A DNA stretch of 64,000 nt from Mesorhizobium sp. RMAD-H1. GTDB taxonomy: Bacteria > Pseudomonadota > Alphaproteobacteria > Rhizobiales > Rhizobiaceae. Position numbers and translations under genes: made by a program. Numbering within the stretch: position 1 is the first letter of the stretch; every line of letters begins with the position of its first letter. The notes beneath the pieces were generated by a model. That model did no database searches and had not been told where the DNA came from. It saw nothing but the letters and a program-made list of their open reading frames with translations. Below, piece after piece: positions 17,123-26,058 of this stretch. Location: NCBI RefSeq assembly GCF_014191375.1, contig NZ_JACHWN010000008.1:186001-250000 (forward strand). The letters are read 5' to 3'.

Positions 17123-17830
17123 TCAGTACTGGTCCTTGTAAGCGTTGAACTCCCGCATCTCCATCTGCCGGTAGAAATCCGCCAGCGTCTTGCCGCGCTC
17201 GGGCCGGAAGCGGCGGCCTGAATCCGCGGCAAGCGAGATGCGGTCGGTGCGGAAGGTGCGGAAGGCGGTGCGCAACTCGCACCAGCCGATGACAGTCCAG
17301 ACCTTGCCCCAGAACCAGAGGCCGAGCGGACGGATGTCGCGGCCGCTCTCGCGCCCTTCCAGATCCCGGTAGCGTATGGTCAGCACATTGCCGCCATCGA
17401 CCGCGCGCTCGACGATATCGATGATCTGCCTCTCATGCTCGGTGAGATAGGCGGCGGGCGCATGGATTTGGGTGTTGGCGATACGGGAGCGATCCTCCTT
17501 GGGGAGTACCGCCTCGATCTTGATCAGCGCTTCTTCCGCGCCGCGCGCCATGGAAGCCCCGCCCCAGGCGCGGATCAGCCTGGCGCCGGCCACGAGGGCG
17601 ACGATCTCGTCACGCGTGAACATCAGCGGCGGCAGGTCGAAACCTTCCCGCAATATATAGCCGACGCCGGCCTCGCCATCGATGGGAACGCCTGTCGACT
17701 GCAGGTCGGCGATGTCGCGATAGATGGTGCGCTCGGAAACCTCCAGCCGTTCGGCCAATTGCCGGGCGGTCACCAGCCTGCCTCCGCGCAGGCGTTGCAC
17801 GATCTGGAAAAGACGGTCAGCGCGCCGCAT
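17123..17830 (-). CDS. YafY/PafC-type WYL-domain transcriptional regulator
   Basis: 235 residues from ATG at 17830. N-terminal HTH_11 domain: RADRLFQIVQRLRGGRLV, then TARQLAERLEVSERTIYRDI, followed by a linker and the WYL domain (about 135-205: VLTIRYRDLEGRES, RPLGLWFWGKVWTVIGWCEL). WYL regulators sense small ligands or nucleic acids. It starts five bases after the stop of the DJ-1-like gene, so it is co-transcribed with it and probably regulates it. A longer frame extending over the neighbour is a shadow. Confidence 0.88.
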   Translation of the reverse strand: MRRADRLFQIVQRLRGGRLVTARQLAERLEVSERTIYRDIADLQSTGVPIDGEAGVGYILREGFDLPPLMFTRDEIVALVAGARLIRAWGGASMARGAEEALIKIEAVLPKEDRSRIANTQIHAPAAYLTEHERQIIDIVERAVDGGNVLTIRYRDLEGRESGRDIRPLGLWFWGKVWTVIGWCELRTAFRTFRTDRISLAADSGRRFRPERGKTLADFYRQMEMREFNAYKDQY

Positions 17831-17835
17831 GGACC

Positions 17836-18441
17836 TCAGATGCTCCCATATTCGCGGGCCATGAACTGGCGCATTTGCCCGACGTCCTCGGCCCTTGCGG
17901 GGAAAAGTGTTTCGAGAAAGGTTGCGGCGAAGGTTCCAGGCGCCGCGCCCGATGCACTGACGACAGGGCCGTCGCTGACGGCGAAGGGGACATCGCGGTA
18001 GCGGTCCGCGCCTTCGTAGCTGCCGATCTTTCCCTCTATCCATCCCGCGCCATTGCTGGTGTGGGCCCGGCCGGAGAAGAGGTCGGCGCGGGCGAGCGGC
18101 AGCGTGCCGGCACAGATGCCGCCGACCGTTCCGCCGCACGTGTGGACTGACAGGATCAGCGGCGCGATGTCAGGAGGAGCATCGGAAAACCAGCCCTCCG
18201 ATCCGATGACGGCCATGGCGTCGAGATCGGCGTTCTCGTCAGCGGAGATACCGCGTTCCGGTGTCAGGACCAGCCCACCGATGGATGTGACGGATTTGGC
18301 TTCCGGCGCGAGGGAGATGATGCGCGCGCCGAAATATTCGACGGCGGACGCGGAAAGGAAGCCGAATTCCCAATCGGCATATCCTTCGATGAAAACGAGG
18401 CCGATTGACTTTTTCGCCGCCATTTTCGCGTCCGCCATCAT
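17836..18441 (-). CDS. DJ-1/PfpI family protein
   Basis: 201 residues. Class I glutamine-amidotransferase-like fold: GLVFIEGYADWEFG at the N-terminus, then VGGICAGTLPLARADL with the nucleophile-elbow Cys in a G-x-C-A-G context, and the region HTSNGAGWIEG near the usual His site. Members include deglycase-like, isonitrile hydratase and stress proteins; the specific reaction is not clear. It is the first gene of a two-gene unit with the WYL regulator. GGGAAAAT lies just before two adjacent ATG codons. Confidence 0.83.
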   Translation of the reverse strand: MMADAKMAAKKSIGLVFIEGYADWEFGFLSASAVEYFGARIISLAPEAKSVTSIGGLVLTPERGISADENADLDAMAVIGSEGWFSDAPPDIAPLILSVHTCGGTVGGICAGTLPLARADLFSGRAHTSNGAGWIEGKIGSYEGADRYRDVPFAVSDGPVVSASGAAPGTFAATFLETLFPARAEDVGQMRQFMAREYGSI

Positions 18442-18472
18442 ATTTTCCCAGCTATTTTACAGTTTTTGCGCA

Positions 18473-18658
18473 TCAGAGAACAGCCTTCCACCAGTCCGCC
18501 CTGCGCTTGGCATAGACGTCCGGCCAGCCTATGTCCTTCTGGATGGAGCGCGGCAGGTCATTGATCATGCGCTCGGTGCGGATCTGCTCGCGCCTTTCCC
18601 TGATCTTCCGGCGATAGTGCTGAAGCACGCTCAAAATCGGCGGTATGACGATACCCAT
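18473..18658 (-). CDS. DUF1127-like small protein
   Basis: 61 residues, with AAGGGAG seven bases before the ATG. A basic N-terminal helix (LQHYRRKIRERREQIRTER) is followed by MINDLPRSIQKDIGWP, close to the DUF1127/YjiS core D-L-x-D-I-G-x-x-R. Rhizobial DUF1127 proteins are short, basic and often RNA-linked or involved in phosphate/carbon metabolism. The motif here is slightly off the consensus (KDIGWP), so the family call is moderately sure. Confidence 0.75.
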   Translation of the reverse strand: MGIVIPPILSVLQHYRRKIRERREQIRTERMINDLPRSIQKDIGWPDVYAKRRADWWKAVL

Positions 18659-18746
18659 GACGTTTCTCCCTTAGTTTCAGGAGAGCATCATCGCATACCC
18701 CTCCTGACAGCTATCTGTCAGGAGCCTGGAGAAAATGACCGGCCGA

Positions 18747-19532
18747 TCACGCCTTGACCGGGACGGTGTAGTTGAGCGGCAGCCGTCCGCCATCGGCATA
18801 GATCGTCTGCCCGGTCACGTAGCTCGCATCGGGAGAGGCAAGGAAGGCCGCTATTCCGGCGATCTCTGATGGATTGCCGATGCGCCCCATCGGCGTGCGC
18901 GACAGGATACGGTCCCTGGCGCCGGGATCGGCATTCACATTGGCCAGCATGTCGGTGTCGATCGAGCCGGGCCCGATGGCATTGACGCGGATGCCGTGCG
19001 GCGCAAGCGAAACGGCCATGACGCGGGTGAGCTGGTTCACGCCACCCTTGGAGATCGAATAGGGCACCTGGCTTTCCAGCCCGTACAGCGCGTTGACCGA
19101 GGACATGTTGATGATGGTGCCCGCCGGTCCGCCTGCCTTGACCCTCGCCACCATCAGGCGGGCCACGGCCTGGGCACAAAGGAACGCGCCTTTCAGATTG
19201 ATCCGCAGCACACGGTCGAAATCCTCCTCCTTCAGCGAGAGGAAATCCGCGTTATGGACGATCCCGGCATTGTTCACCAGAATGTCGATGTCGCCGAAGG
19301 TATCAGTCGCAAAGGCCACCAGATTGTGCACGTCGAGCTTCTGGCCGACATCGGCCGGCGTGAAGTGCACGGGCCCCAGCCGCGACAGGTCTTTCTCAGC
19401 CGCTTCGCCCTTTTTCTCATCGATATCGGCGATCACCACGCTTGCGCCGTCCATCAGGTAGCGTTTGGCGATGGCATATCCGATCCCCTGCGCGCCGCCC
19501 GTCACGATCGCGGTTTTGCCTTCCAGCGCCAT
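18747..19532 (-). CDS. Short-chain dehydrogenase/reductase
   Basis: 261 residues from the ATG at 19532, which has GGGAGG eight bases upstream. Classical SDR: cofactor motif TGGAQGIG at about 12-19, NNAG at about 87, catalytic Ser in NMSSVNA, Tyr and Lys in YSISK, and the C-terminal YADGG. An acidic residue at the end of beta 2 (ADIDE) suggests NAD preference. Many such enzymes act on sugars, polyols or 3-oxoacyl compounds; the substrate is not given by sequence. It lies 54 bases after prpE on the same strand, so co-transcription is possible but not required. Confidence 0.9.
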   Translation of the reverse strand: MALEGKTAIVTGGAQGIGYAIAKRYLMDGASVVIADIDEKKGEAAEKDLSRLGPVHFTPADVGQKLDVHNLVAFATDTFGDIDILVNNAGIVHNADFLSLKEEDFDRVLRINLKGAFLCAQAVARLMVARVKAGGPAGTIINMSSVNALYGLESQVPYSISKGGVNQLTRVMAVSLAPHGIRVNAIGPGSIDTDMLANVNADPGARDRILSRTPMGRIGNPSEIAGIAAFLASPDASYVTGQTIYADGGRLPLNYTVPVKA

Positions 19533-19586
19533 AGCGCTTCCTCCCTGCATCGACTGGTCGGAGATTGGACCGGGCAGGGGCAGGGG

Positions 19587-21485
19587 TCAACCGCCGATGC
19601 CGCGCTGCTTCAACGCCTCGGCAATTTCCGTCAGGATTGCCGGATCGTCGATCGTGGCGGGCATCGCCCATTGCTCGCTGTTGGCGATCTTCTGCATCGT
19701 GCCGCGCAATATCTTGCCGGAGCGGGTTTTCGGCAGCCGCTTGACGGCAAGCGCCTGCTTGAAGGCGGCGACAGGGCCGATCGCCTCGCGCACCCGGGCG
19801 ATGCAATCGGTCTCGATATCGCAGGCGTCGCGCGTCACGCCGGACTTGAGGACCAGGAAACCGCAGGGAACCTGCCCCTTCAGCGGATCGGCAACGCCGA
19901 TGACGGCACATTCGGCGACATCCGGATGGCCGGCGATGATTTCCTCCATCGCGCCGGTGGAGAGGCGGTGGCCGGCGACGTTGATGATGTCGTCGGTGCG
20001 GCTCATGATGTAGAGATAGCCGTCCTCGTCCATATAGCCCGCATCCGCCGTCTTGTAGTAGCCGGGGAAATCGGCGAGATAGGCGTCGCGGAAGCGCTGG
20101 TCGGCATTCCAGAGCGTCGGCAGGCAACCGGGGGCAAGCGGCAGCTTGATGACGATATTGCCGAGTTCGCCGCGCTTTACCTCGCGTCCGGCATCGTCCA
20201 CCACATGGATCTCATAGCCGGGAAGCGTTTTGGTGGGAGAACCGTATTTGACCGGCAGGATGCCGAGACCGACGGGATTGGCCACCATGGGCCAGCCCGA
20301 TTCAGTCTGCCACCAATGGTCGATCACCGGCACGCCGAGCTTTTTCTCCGCCCATTTGATCGTATCCGGGTCGGCGCGCTCGCCGGCGAGGAAGAGATAG
20401 CGGAAACGCGAGAGATCGTGCCGCTTGACGTAATCGCCGCCCGGGTCCTCCTTCTTGATGGCGCGGAAGGCGGTCGGGGCGGTGAACATCGTCTTCACAT
20501 TGTGCTCGTCGATGATGCGCCAGTAGACGCCGGGGTCTGGCGTGCCGACCGGCTTGCCTTCGAAGAGGATGCTGGTGGCGCCGATCAGCAGCGGGCCATA
20601 GACGATATAGGAATGGCCGACGACCCAGCCGACATCGGATGCGGCCCAGAAGACATCGCCCGGCGCGATGTCGAAGACCGCACCCATCGACCAGGCGAGC
20701 GCCACCATGTGTCCGCCATTGTCGCGCACGACGCCCTTGGGCTGTCCCGTCGTGCCGGAGGTGTAGAGCACATAGAGCGGATCGGTGGCGGCGACGGGCG
20801 TGCACGGCACGCTGCGCCCGCGTGCGGCGGCGACAGCGGAGGCATAGTCGATGTCGCGGCCAGGCACCGGATCATAGGCAAGCTCCGGCCGTTCGAGAAC
20901 GATGCAGCGCGTGACCTTGTGCCTTGCCATCTCGATCGCCCTGTCGAGCATGGGCTTGTAGGCGATGACGCGGCCGGGCTCCAGGCCGCAGGACGCGGCG
21001 ATGATCATGACCGGCGCTGCGTCATCGATGCGGCTGGCAAGCTCATTGGCGGCAAAGCCGCCGAAGACGACCGAGTGGATCGCGCCGATGCGGGCGCAGG
21101 CGAGCATGGCGACCGCCGCTTCGGGCACCATCGGCATGTAGATGATGACGCGGTCGCCGGCCTTCACGCCATTGTCGAGCATCACCGCGGCAAGCGCCTG
21201 AACCTCTTCGAGGAGATCGCGATAGGTCAGCTTGCGCTTTCTGCCGGTGATGGGGCTGTCATAGATGATGGCGGGCTGGTCGGCGCGGCCGTTTTCGACC
21301 TGGCGATCGACGGCGTTATAGCAGGTGTTGCACAGCGCTCCCGGAAACCACCGCCCATAGACGCCCAGACCGGGATCGAAGACCTTGTCCCATGGCTTGA
21401 CCCAGTCGATGGCGCGGGCGGCATCGGCCCAGAAGGCTTCCGGGTCGCATTTCCACGAATCATAGGTGGCGGCGTAGCGCGACAT
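19587..21485 (-). CDS. prpE: Propionyl-CoA synthetase
   Basis: 632 residues, the usual length for PrpE. Adenylate-forming enzyme that activates propionate (or acetate) to the acyl-CoA. Motifs: VLYTSGTTGQPKG (A3), HWWQTESGWP (A5-like), GYYKTADAGYMDEDGY, SRTDDIINVAGHRL (A8) and the acetylatable Lys in TRSGKILRG (A10). The N-terminus DSWKCDPEAFW is closer to PrpE than to Acs. GGGAGG precedes the ATG. No prpBCD genes are in the window. Confidence 0.93.
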   Translation of the reverse strand: MSRYAATYDSWKCDPEAFWADAARAIDWVKPWDKVFDPGLGVYGRWFPGALCNTCYNAVDRQVENGRADQPAIIYDSPITGRKRKLTYRDLLEEVQALAAVMLDNGVKAGDRVIIYMPMVPEAAVAMLACARIGAIHSVVFGGFAANELASRIDDAAPVMIIAASCGLEPGRVIAYKPMLDRAIEMARHKVTRCIVLERPELAYDPVPGRDIDYASAVAAARGRSVPCTPVAATDPLYVLYTSGTTGQPKGVVRDNGGHMVALAWSMGAVFDIAPGDVFWAASDVGWVVGHSYIVYGPLLIGATSILFEGKPVGTPDPGVYWRIIDEHNVKTMFTAPTAFRAIKKEDPGGDYVKRHDLSRFRYLFLAGERADPDTIKWAEKKLGVPVIDHWWQTESGWPMVANPVGLGILPVKYGSPTKTLPGYEIHVVDDAGREVKRGELGNIVIKLPLAPGCLPTLWNADQRFRDAYLADFPGYYKTADAGYMDEDGYLYIMSRTDDIINVAGHRLSTGAMEEIIAGHPDVAECAVIGVADPLKGQVPCGFLVLKSGVTRDACDIETDCIARVREAIGPVAAFKQALAVKRLPKTRSGKILRGTMQKIANSEQWAMPATIDDPAILTEIAEALKQRGIGG

Positions 21486-21625
21486 TCTGTTCCTCCCAAA
21501 ACAGCTCCTCCATTCCTGTTCTAGCTCCTTGGGCGGCTAAACGTCCATGAGACTAAAGCATCGGCGGAAAAGGCGTGGCGCTCCAGCGGGCTGCACTGTA
21601 AGAAATTTGCCAAAGGACCCGGCTT

Positions 21626-21793
21626 TTGACCAAGATCTTACCCGTTCTGCTTCTCATCCTGATGGCGCTGCATCTCGTCAAGCCGCTGGGGCTGCCGGGT
21701 CTCAGGCGGCGCAGCGATTTCTGGAAAATCGCCGTGCTGGCGATCGGGCTGATGTTTTTCGTCGTCGCCCTGCACGCCGGGGCCGTGCTTTGA
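21626..21793 (+). CDS. Small two-helix membrane protein with TTG start
   Basis: 55 residues from a TTG with AAGGAC eight bases upstream; no ATG start gives the whole frame. Two hydrophobic helices (KILPVLLLILMALHLV; KIAVLAIGLMFFVVALHAGAVL) are joined by a basic loop (GLPGLRRRSDFW), so it is an inner-membrane hairpin with a cytoplasmic or periplasmic loop. No family recognised. Support comes from the ribosome site, the clean hydrophobic pattern and the terminator directly after the stop. Expressed convergently to fba. Confidence 0.72.
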   Translation: MTKILPVLLLILMALHLVKPLGLPGLRRRSDFWKIAVLAIGLMFFVVALHAGAVL

Positions 21794-21795
21794 AC

Positions 21796-21830
21796 AAAAA
21801 AGCCCGGATCGCGTGATCCGGGCTTTTCTT
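21796..21830. terminator. Bidirectional terminator between the small membrane protein gene and fba
   Basis: AAAAAAGCCCGGATC-GCGT-GATCCGGGCTTTTCTT; strong stem with A-run and T-run. Confidence 0.9.
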
Positions 21831-21850
21831 GCTTGTCGATCCCGTCAGGC

Positions 21851-22876
21851 TCAAGCGGCCTTTTCCAGATCCTCTTTCCAGCCGCCGGTTGCGGCAAGGG
21901 CGTTCATGCGAGCGCGATGGGCAAAGGCGCGCTGCCCGGCTGCAACATTTTCCGGCTTGCCGCCCCAGGCCTTCAGCGCCGCCGCCTGCAAGGCGCGGCC
22001 ATAGGAGAAGGTGAGCTTCCACGGCATGTCGAAGGCGGCGTTCATGGCGGAGAGATGCGCCGTCGCCTCCTCGTCGGACTGGCCGCCGGAGAGGAAGGCG
22101 ATGCCCGGCACGGTGGCCGGCACGGTCGATTTCAGGCAGCGCACGGTCTTTTCCGCCACTTCCTCGACGGAGGCCTTGCGGGCATTCTTGCCGTCGATGA
22201 CCATGTTCGGCTTGAGGATCATGCCTTCCAGCACGACGCGCGCGTCATAGAGCTCGGCGAAGACCGTCTTCAGCACCCATTCGGTGACCTCGTAGCAGCG
22301 GTCGATGGAGTGATCGCCGGGCTTGCCGTCCATCAGCACCTCAGGCTCGACGATCGGGACGATATTGGCCTCCTGGCAGAGTGCTGCATAGCGGGCGAGC
22401 GCCTGGGCGTTCTGCTTGACCGCGCCCCAGCTCGGCAGACCGTCGGAGATGGAGATCACGCCGCGCCATTTAGCGAAACGGGCGCCGAGCCCGTAATATT
22501 CGGCAAGGCGCTCGCGCAGGCCGTCGAGTCCCTCAGTGATGGTCTCGCCGGGGAAGCCGGCCAGCGGCTTTGCGCCCGCATCGACCTTGATGCCGGGAAT
22601 GCCGCCCGTCTGCCTGATGATTTCGGTAAGCGGCGTGCCGTCGGCCGCGTTCTGACGGATGGTTTCGTCGTAAAGGATGACGCCGGAGATGTAGTTCTTC
22701 ATCGCGTCTTCTGACCGGAACAGCATCTCGCGATAGTCACGGCGGTTCTCTTCCGTGGAGGCGAGGCCTATCGTGTCGAACCGCTTCTTGATCGTTCCCG
22801 AACTTTCATCGGCGGCAAGAAGACCCTTGCCTTCGGCAACCATGGCAATCGCAATATCTTCGAGACGTTCAGTCAT
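21851..22876 (-). CDS. fba: Fructose-bisphosphate aldolase, class I
   Basis: 341 residues from the ATG at 22876, with GGAG eight bases upstream. Class I (Schiff-base) aldolase: AEGKGLLAADESSGTI near the N-terminus, IVPIVEPEVL, and the active-site lysine in LEGMILKPNMV, followed by the family C-terminus. It cleaves fructose-1,6-bisphosphate to the triose phosphates in the cytosol. It follows pgk, gap and tkt on the same strand but is separated from pgk by a terminator and a 300-base region, so it has its own promoter. Confidence 0.95.
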   Translation of the reverse strand: MTERLEDIAIAMVAEGKGLLAADESSGTIKKRFDTIGLASTEENRRDYREMLFRSEDAMKNYISGVILYDETIRQNAADGTPLTEIIRQTGGIPGIKVDAGAKPLAGFPGETITEGLDGLRERLAEYYGLGARFAKWRGVISISDGLPSWGAVKQNAQALARYAALCQEANIVPIVEPEVLMDGKPGDHSIDRCYEVTEWVLKTVFAELYDARVVLEGMILKPNMVIDGKNARKASVEEVAEKTVRCLKSTVPATVPGIAFLSGGQSDEEATAHLSAMNAAFDMPWKLTFSYGRALQAAALKAWGGKPENVAAGQRAFAHRARMNALAATGGWKEDLEKAA

Positions 22877-22901
22877 AGATGGGGCTCCAACTCTTCGTTT
22901 C

Positions 22902-22969
22902 ACGCAGGTGCCGGGAAAAAGCAGCTATCGCTCTTCCCGAGGAAACCGGCTGCCCATAGGGGCCTCTCC
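22902..22969. repeat. Extragenic repeat family B, copy 1
   Basis: ACGCA, CCGGG, GGAAACCGGCT and GGCCT blocks occur in the same order and near-equal spacing as at 42591-42660. It lies 26 bases upstream of the fba start codon. Confidence 0.45.
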
Positions 22970-23125
22970 AGCTTTCGTCTGCGCATAACAAAAGAGTGCG
23001 ACAAACAAAACGACAGTGCAAATCTTTGAAACGATTGAATTTATTTCAAACGATTTAGAACAATGACTTTTTTCGCCGCACGGTTAAGGAGCGAGAGCGC
23101 GGCGGGGCTTTTCCACATCCTGAAC

Positions 23126-23165
23126 GCAAAAAGCCCCGGCTGCGACCGGCCGGGGCTTTTTTTGC
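23126..23165 (-). terminator. Terminator after pgk
   Basis: AAAAAGCCCCGGC and GCCGGGGCTTTTTT arms with an 8-base loop; 15 bases beyond the pgk stop on the minus strand. Confidence 0.9.
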
Positions 23166-23179
23166 ATCTTTCAAGAATC

Positions 23180-24373
23180 TCACGAGCGCTTCAGCACGTC
23201 GACGCCCGGAAGCGGCTTGCCTTCCATCCATTCGAGGAAGGCGCCACCGGCGGTCGACACATAGCTGAAATCACCGGCTACGCCCGCATGGTTGAGGGCC
23301 GCGACCGTATCGCCACCACCGGCCACGGAGACGAGCTTGCCTGCCTTCGTGCGGGCCGCGACATGGCGCGCGGCGGCAACCGTCGCCTTGTCGAAGGGGC
23401 GGAGCTCGAAAGCGCCGAGCGGGCCGTTCCAGACGAGCGTCGCCGCGTCGTCGATCGCGCCCTCGATGCGTTCGATCGATTGCGATCCGACATCGAGGAT
23501 CATGCCGTCGGCGGGAATGGCATCGATGCCATAGGCATGATTGGGCGCATCTTCCTGGAAATGCCAGGCGACGATGGCATCGATGGGCAGGATGATCGCG
23601 CATTTGGCCGCTTCGGCCTTGACCATGATCTGGAGCGCCGTCTCGGCCAGGTCGTGTTCGCAAAGGGATTTGCCGACGCCGATGCCGCGCGCGGCAAGAA
23701 AGGTATTGGCCATGCCGCCGCCGATGACAAGCGCATCGACCTTCTCGACAAGATTGTTCAGGAGATCGATCTTGGAGGAAACCTTTGCGCCGCCGACAAT
23801 CGCCACCACCGGACGGGCAGGATTGCCAAGACCCTTTTCCAGCGCCTCGAGCTCGGCCTGCATGGCGCGGCCGGCATAGGCGGGAAGCAGGTGGGCGAGC
23901 CCTTCCGTCGAGGCATGGGCGCGGTGGGCGGCCGAAAAGGCGTCGTTGACATAGATATCGCCGTTGGCGGCAAGCGCCTTGACGAATTCGGGATCGTTCT
24001 TCTCCTCGCCCTTGTGGAAACGGGTGTTCTCCAGAAGCAGGATATCGCCGTCCTTCATGGCCGCGACGGCGCTTGCCGCCTTCTCGCCGATGCAATCCTC
24101 GGCAAAATGCACGGGATGGCGGAGATGCTTCTCCAGCGCCTTCACCACTTGACGCAGCGAGAATTCAGGGGAGGGGGCGCCCTTCGGCCGGCCGAAATGC
24201 GCCAGCAGGATGACCTTCGCCCCCTTGTTCGACAATTCGGAGATGGTTCCGGCGACGCGCTCGATGCGGGTTGCGTCCGTCACCTCGCCATCGGCCATGG
24301 GAACGTTCAGGTCGACCCGGAGGAGAACGCGCTTGGATGTGACATCTGCATCATCGAGGGTACGGAAATTCAT
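23180..24373 (-). CDS. pgk: Phosphoglycerate kinase
   Basis: 397 residues, standard length. Transfers phosphate from 1,3-bisphosphoglycerate to ADP. Motifs: [12 protein letters not shown] at the N-terminus, [45 protein letters not shown], and the nucleotide-binding [12 protein letters not shown] near the end. GGAGAG precedes the ATG. It is the last gene of the tkt-gap-DUF1089-pgk run, ending at a strong terminator. Confidence 0.97.
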   Translation of the reverse strand: MNFRTLDDADVTSKRVLLRVDLNVPMADGEVTDATRIERVAGTISELSNKGAKVILLAHFGRPKGAPSPEFSLRQVVKALEKHLRHPVHFAEDCIGEKAASAVAAMKDGDILLLENTRFHKGEEKNDPEFVKALAANGDIYVNDAFSAAHRAHASTEGLAHLLPAYAGRAMQAELEALEKGLGNPARPVVAIVGGAKVSSKIDLLNNLVEKVDALVIGGGMANTFLAARGIGVGKSLCEHDLAETALQIMVKAEAAKCAIILPIDAIVAWHFQEDAPNHAYGIDAIPADGMILDVGSQSIERIEGAIDDAATLVWNGPLGAFELRPFDKATVAAARHVAARTKAGKLVSVAGGGDTVAALNHAGVAGDFSYVSTAGGAFLEWMEGKPLPGVDVLKRS

Positions 24374-24422
24374 CAGTTTTCTCTCCGGTCGGTGTTGGCG
24401 CGTGCTGCCAGGGACGGCCAGT

Positions 24423-24992
24423 TCACGCTCTCAGCCTTTCGAACAGGCCTGGATAATCGATAACGAGGCCGTCTTCGTCGACAGGAAGATCGGCGCTGAA
24501 ACTGCGGTCCTCGGCCGCATAGCGGTAGAGCCGGTCCGCTTCGAGGCAGGTATAGTGCTGTCCGTCGCGGAACGGCTCGAAGCGATCGAACGGCACGTAA
24601 AGCATGGTGAGCTTCGCCGTTTCTGATTGCGGCGTCAGGCCGAGGCGTCTGATGGGTATTGTATTGGTGAAAGGCGTTGCCGCAAGGTCGATGTCGACGC
24701 AGCCGTCGAATTCGGGCAGGGCATTGCCCTCTTCGTCGCGCCAGTGTCCTTTCCCGTCGGAAAGGAGCGCAAGCCGCTGCCCCGCCATGGTTTCGATCCA
24801 GAAGCGGCGGACATGCCAGCGCGCATCGCAGTCGATGCGGTAGCGCACGCCGTAAGGAATGCCGCCCCGCTCGCCGATGACCACGCTATCGGCACGAATC
24901 CCGCCATCATGTGGCGCGATTACGAGATGTTCGAGACCCTCTCCCTCGAGCGGGCGCCAGCGCACCGTTCTCTGGGAGAGGGACCTGAACAT
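24423..24992 (-). CDS. Putative glycolipid-binding protein (DUF1089)
   Basis: 189 residues, starting 4 bases after the gap stop, so co-translated with gap. Pattern of the DUF1089/glycolipid-binding family: [54 protein letters not shown] split around D, then [19 protein letters not shown] and YVPFDRFEP, and a [11 protein letters not shown]-terminus. The fold is all-beta and cytosolic here (no signal peptide). The function is unproven; the location between gap and pgk is unusual and hints at a link with carbohydrate metabolism. Confidence 0.82.
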   Translation of the reverse strand: MFRSLSQRTVRWRPLEGEGLEHLVIAPHDGGIRADSVVIGERGGIPYGVRYRIDCDARWHVRRFWIETMAGQRLALLSDGKGHWRDEEGNALPEFDGCVDIDLAATPFTNTIPIRRLGLTPQSETAKLTMLYVPFDRFEPFRDGQHYTCLEADRLYRYAAEDRSFSADLPVDEDGLVIDYPGLFERLRA

Positions 24993-24996
24993 TGGC

Positions 24997-26007
24997 TTAC
25001 ATCACCTTGGCAAAGGCGACGGCCGTGTCGGCCATGCGGTTGGAGAAGCCCCATTCATTGTCATACCAGGTGAGGATACGGACGAAATTGCCATCCATCA
25101 CCTTGGTCTGGTCGATCGCGAAGATCGAGGAATGCGGGTCGTGGTTGAAGTCGCGCGAGACGAGCGGCTCCTCGGTGTAGCCCAGAATGCCCTTGAGCGC
25201 GCCGTTGGACGCGGCCTTGATGGCGTCGTTGATTTCCTGAACGCTCGTGTTGCGCTTGGCGACGAACTTGAAATCGACGACCGAGACGTTCGGGGTCGGC
25301 ACGCGGATCGAGGTGCCGTCGAGCTTGCCCTTGAGATGCGGCAGCACGAGGCCGACGGCCTTTGCCGCGCCGGTCGACGTCGGGATCATCGACAGCGCCG
25401 CGGCGCGGGCGCGGTAAAGATCCTTGTGCATCTGGTCGAGCGAGGGCTGATCGTTGGTATAGGAGTGGATGGTGGTCATGAAGCCGTGCTCGATGCCGAC
25501 GGCGTCATCCAGCACCTTGACAACCGGAACCAGGCAGTTCGTGGTGCACGAGGCGTTGGAGATGACCATGTGGTCCTTGGTCAGCTTGTCACTGTTGACG
25601 CCATAGACGACCGTGAGGTCGGCGCCCTCCGCCGGGGCGGAGACGATGACGCGCTTGGCGCCGGCGGTGAGGTGAGCGGCAGCCTTTTCACGCGAGGTGA
25701 AGATGCCGGTGCACTCCATGGCGATGTCGACGCCGAGCTCCTTGTGCGGCAGCGTCGCCGGATCCTTGATCGCCGTCACCTTGATCGGCGTGCGGCCGTC
25801 GATGACGATAGTGTCGCCCTCAACCTTGACCTCTGCCGGGAAGCGGCCGTGAACGGAATCATAACGCAGCAGATGCGCATTGGTCTCCACCGGGCCGAGG
25901 TCGTTGATCGCCACGACTTCGATGTCGGTGCGGCCGGATTCGACGATGGCGCGAAGGATGTTGCGGCCGATCCGGCCAAACCCGTTGATTGCGACGCGAA
26001 CTGCCAT
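24997..26007 (-). CDS. gap: Glyceraldehyde-3-phosphate dehydrogenase
   Basis: 336 residues from the ATG at 26007, with GGGAGAG eight bases upstream. N-terminal [12 protein letters not shown] (NAD binding), catalytic cysteine in [10 protein letters not shown], then [20 protein letters not shown] and the C-terminal [12 protein letters not shown]. It oxidises glyceraldehyde-3-phosphate to 1,3-bisphosphoglycerate. Second gene of the tkt-gap-pgk block. Confidence 0.97.
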   Translation of the reverse strand: MAVRVAINGFGRIGRNILRAIVESGRTDIEVVAINDLGPVETNAHLLRYDSVHGRFPAEVKVEGDTIVIDGRTPIKVTAIKDPATLPHKELGVDIAMECTGIFTSREKAAAHLTAGAKRVIVSAPAEGADLTVVYGVNSDKLTKDHMVISNASCTTNCLVPVVKVLDDAVGIEHGFMTTIHSYTNDQPSLDQMHKDLYRARAAALSMIPTSTGAAKAVGLVLPHLKGKLDGTSIRVPTPNVSVVDFKFVAKRNTSVQEINDAIKAASNGALKGILGYTEEPLVSRDFNHDPHSSIFAIDQTKVMDGNFVRILTWYDNEWGFSNRMADTAVAFAKVM

Positions 26008-26058
26008 TTTCAATTCTCTCCCTGACTAGCGAGTAAAGGTGCCCTGGTACGCAGCCGC

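Larger units (their letters stand above)
22877..23179. other. Intergenic region upstream of fba
   Basis: 303 bases. Holds the family B repeat (22902-22969), an AT-rich stretch 22981-23065 with two AAACGATT units (23029-23036, 23048-23055) in a near-palindromic TTTGAAA...TTTCAAA setting, and the pgk terminator. The fba promoter must lie here; no clear -35/-10 pair was seen. Confidence 0.5.

Noticed and set aside
18996-21524. Plus-strand frame of more than 800 codons opposite SDR and prpE
   Set aside because: It spans two real genes on the other strand and has shadow composition rich in His, Arg and Gly.
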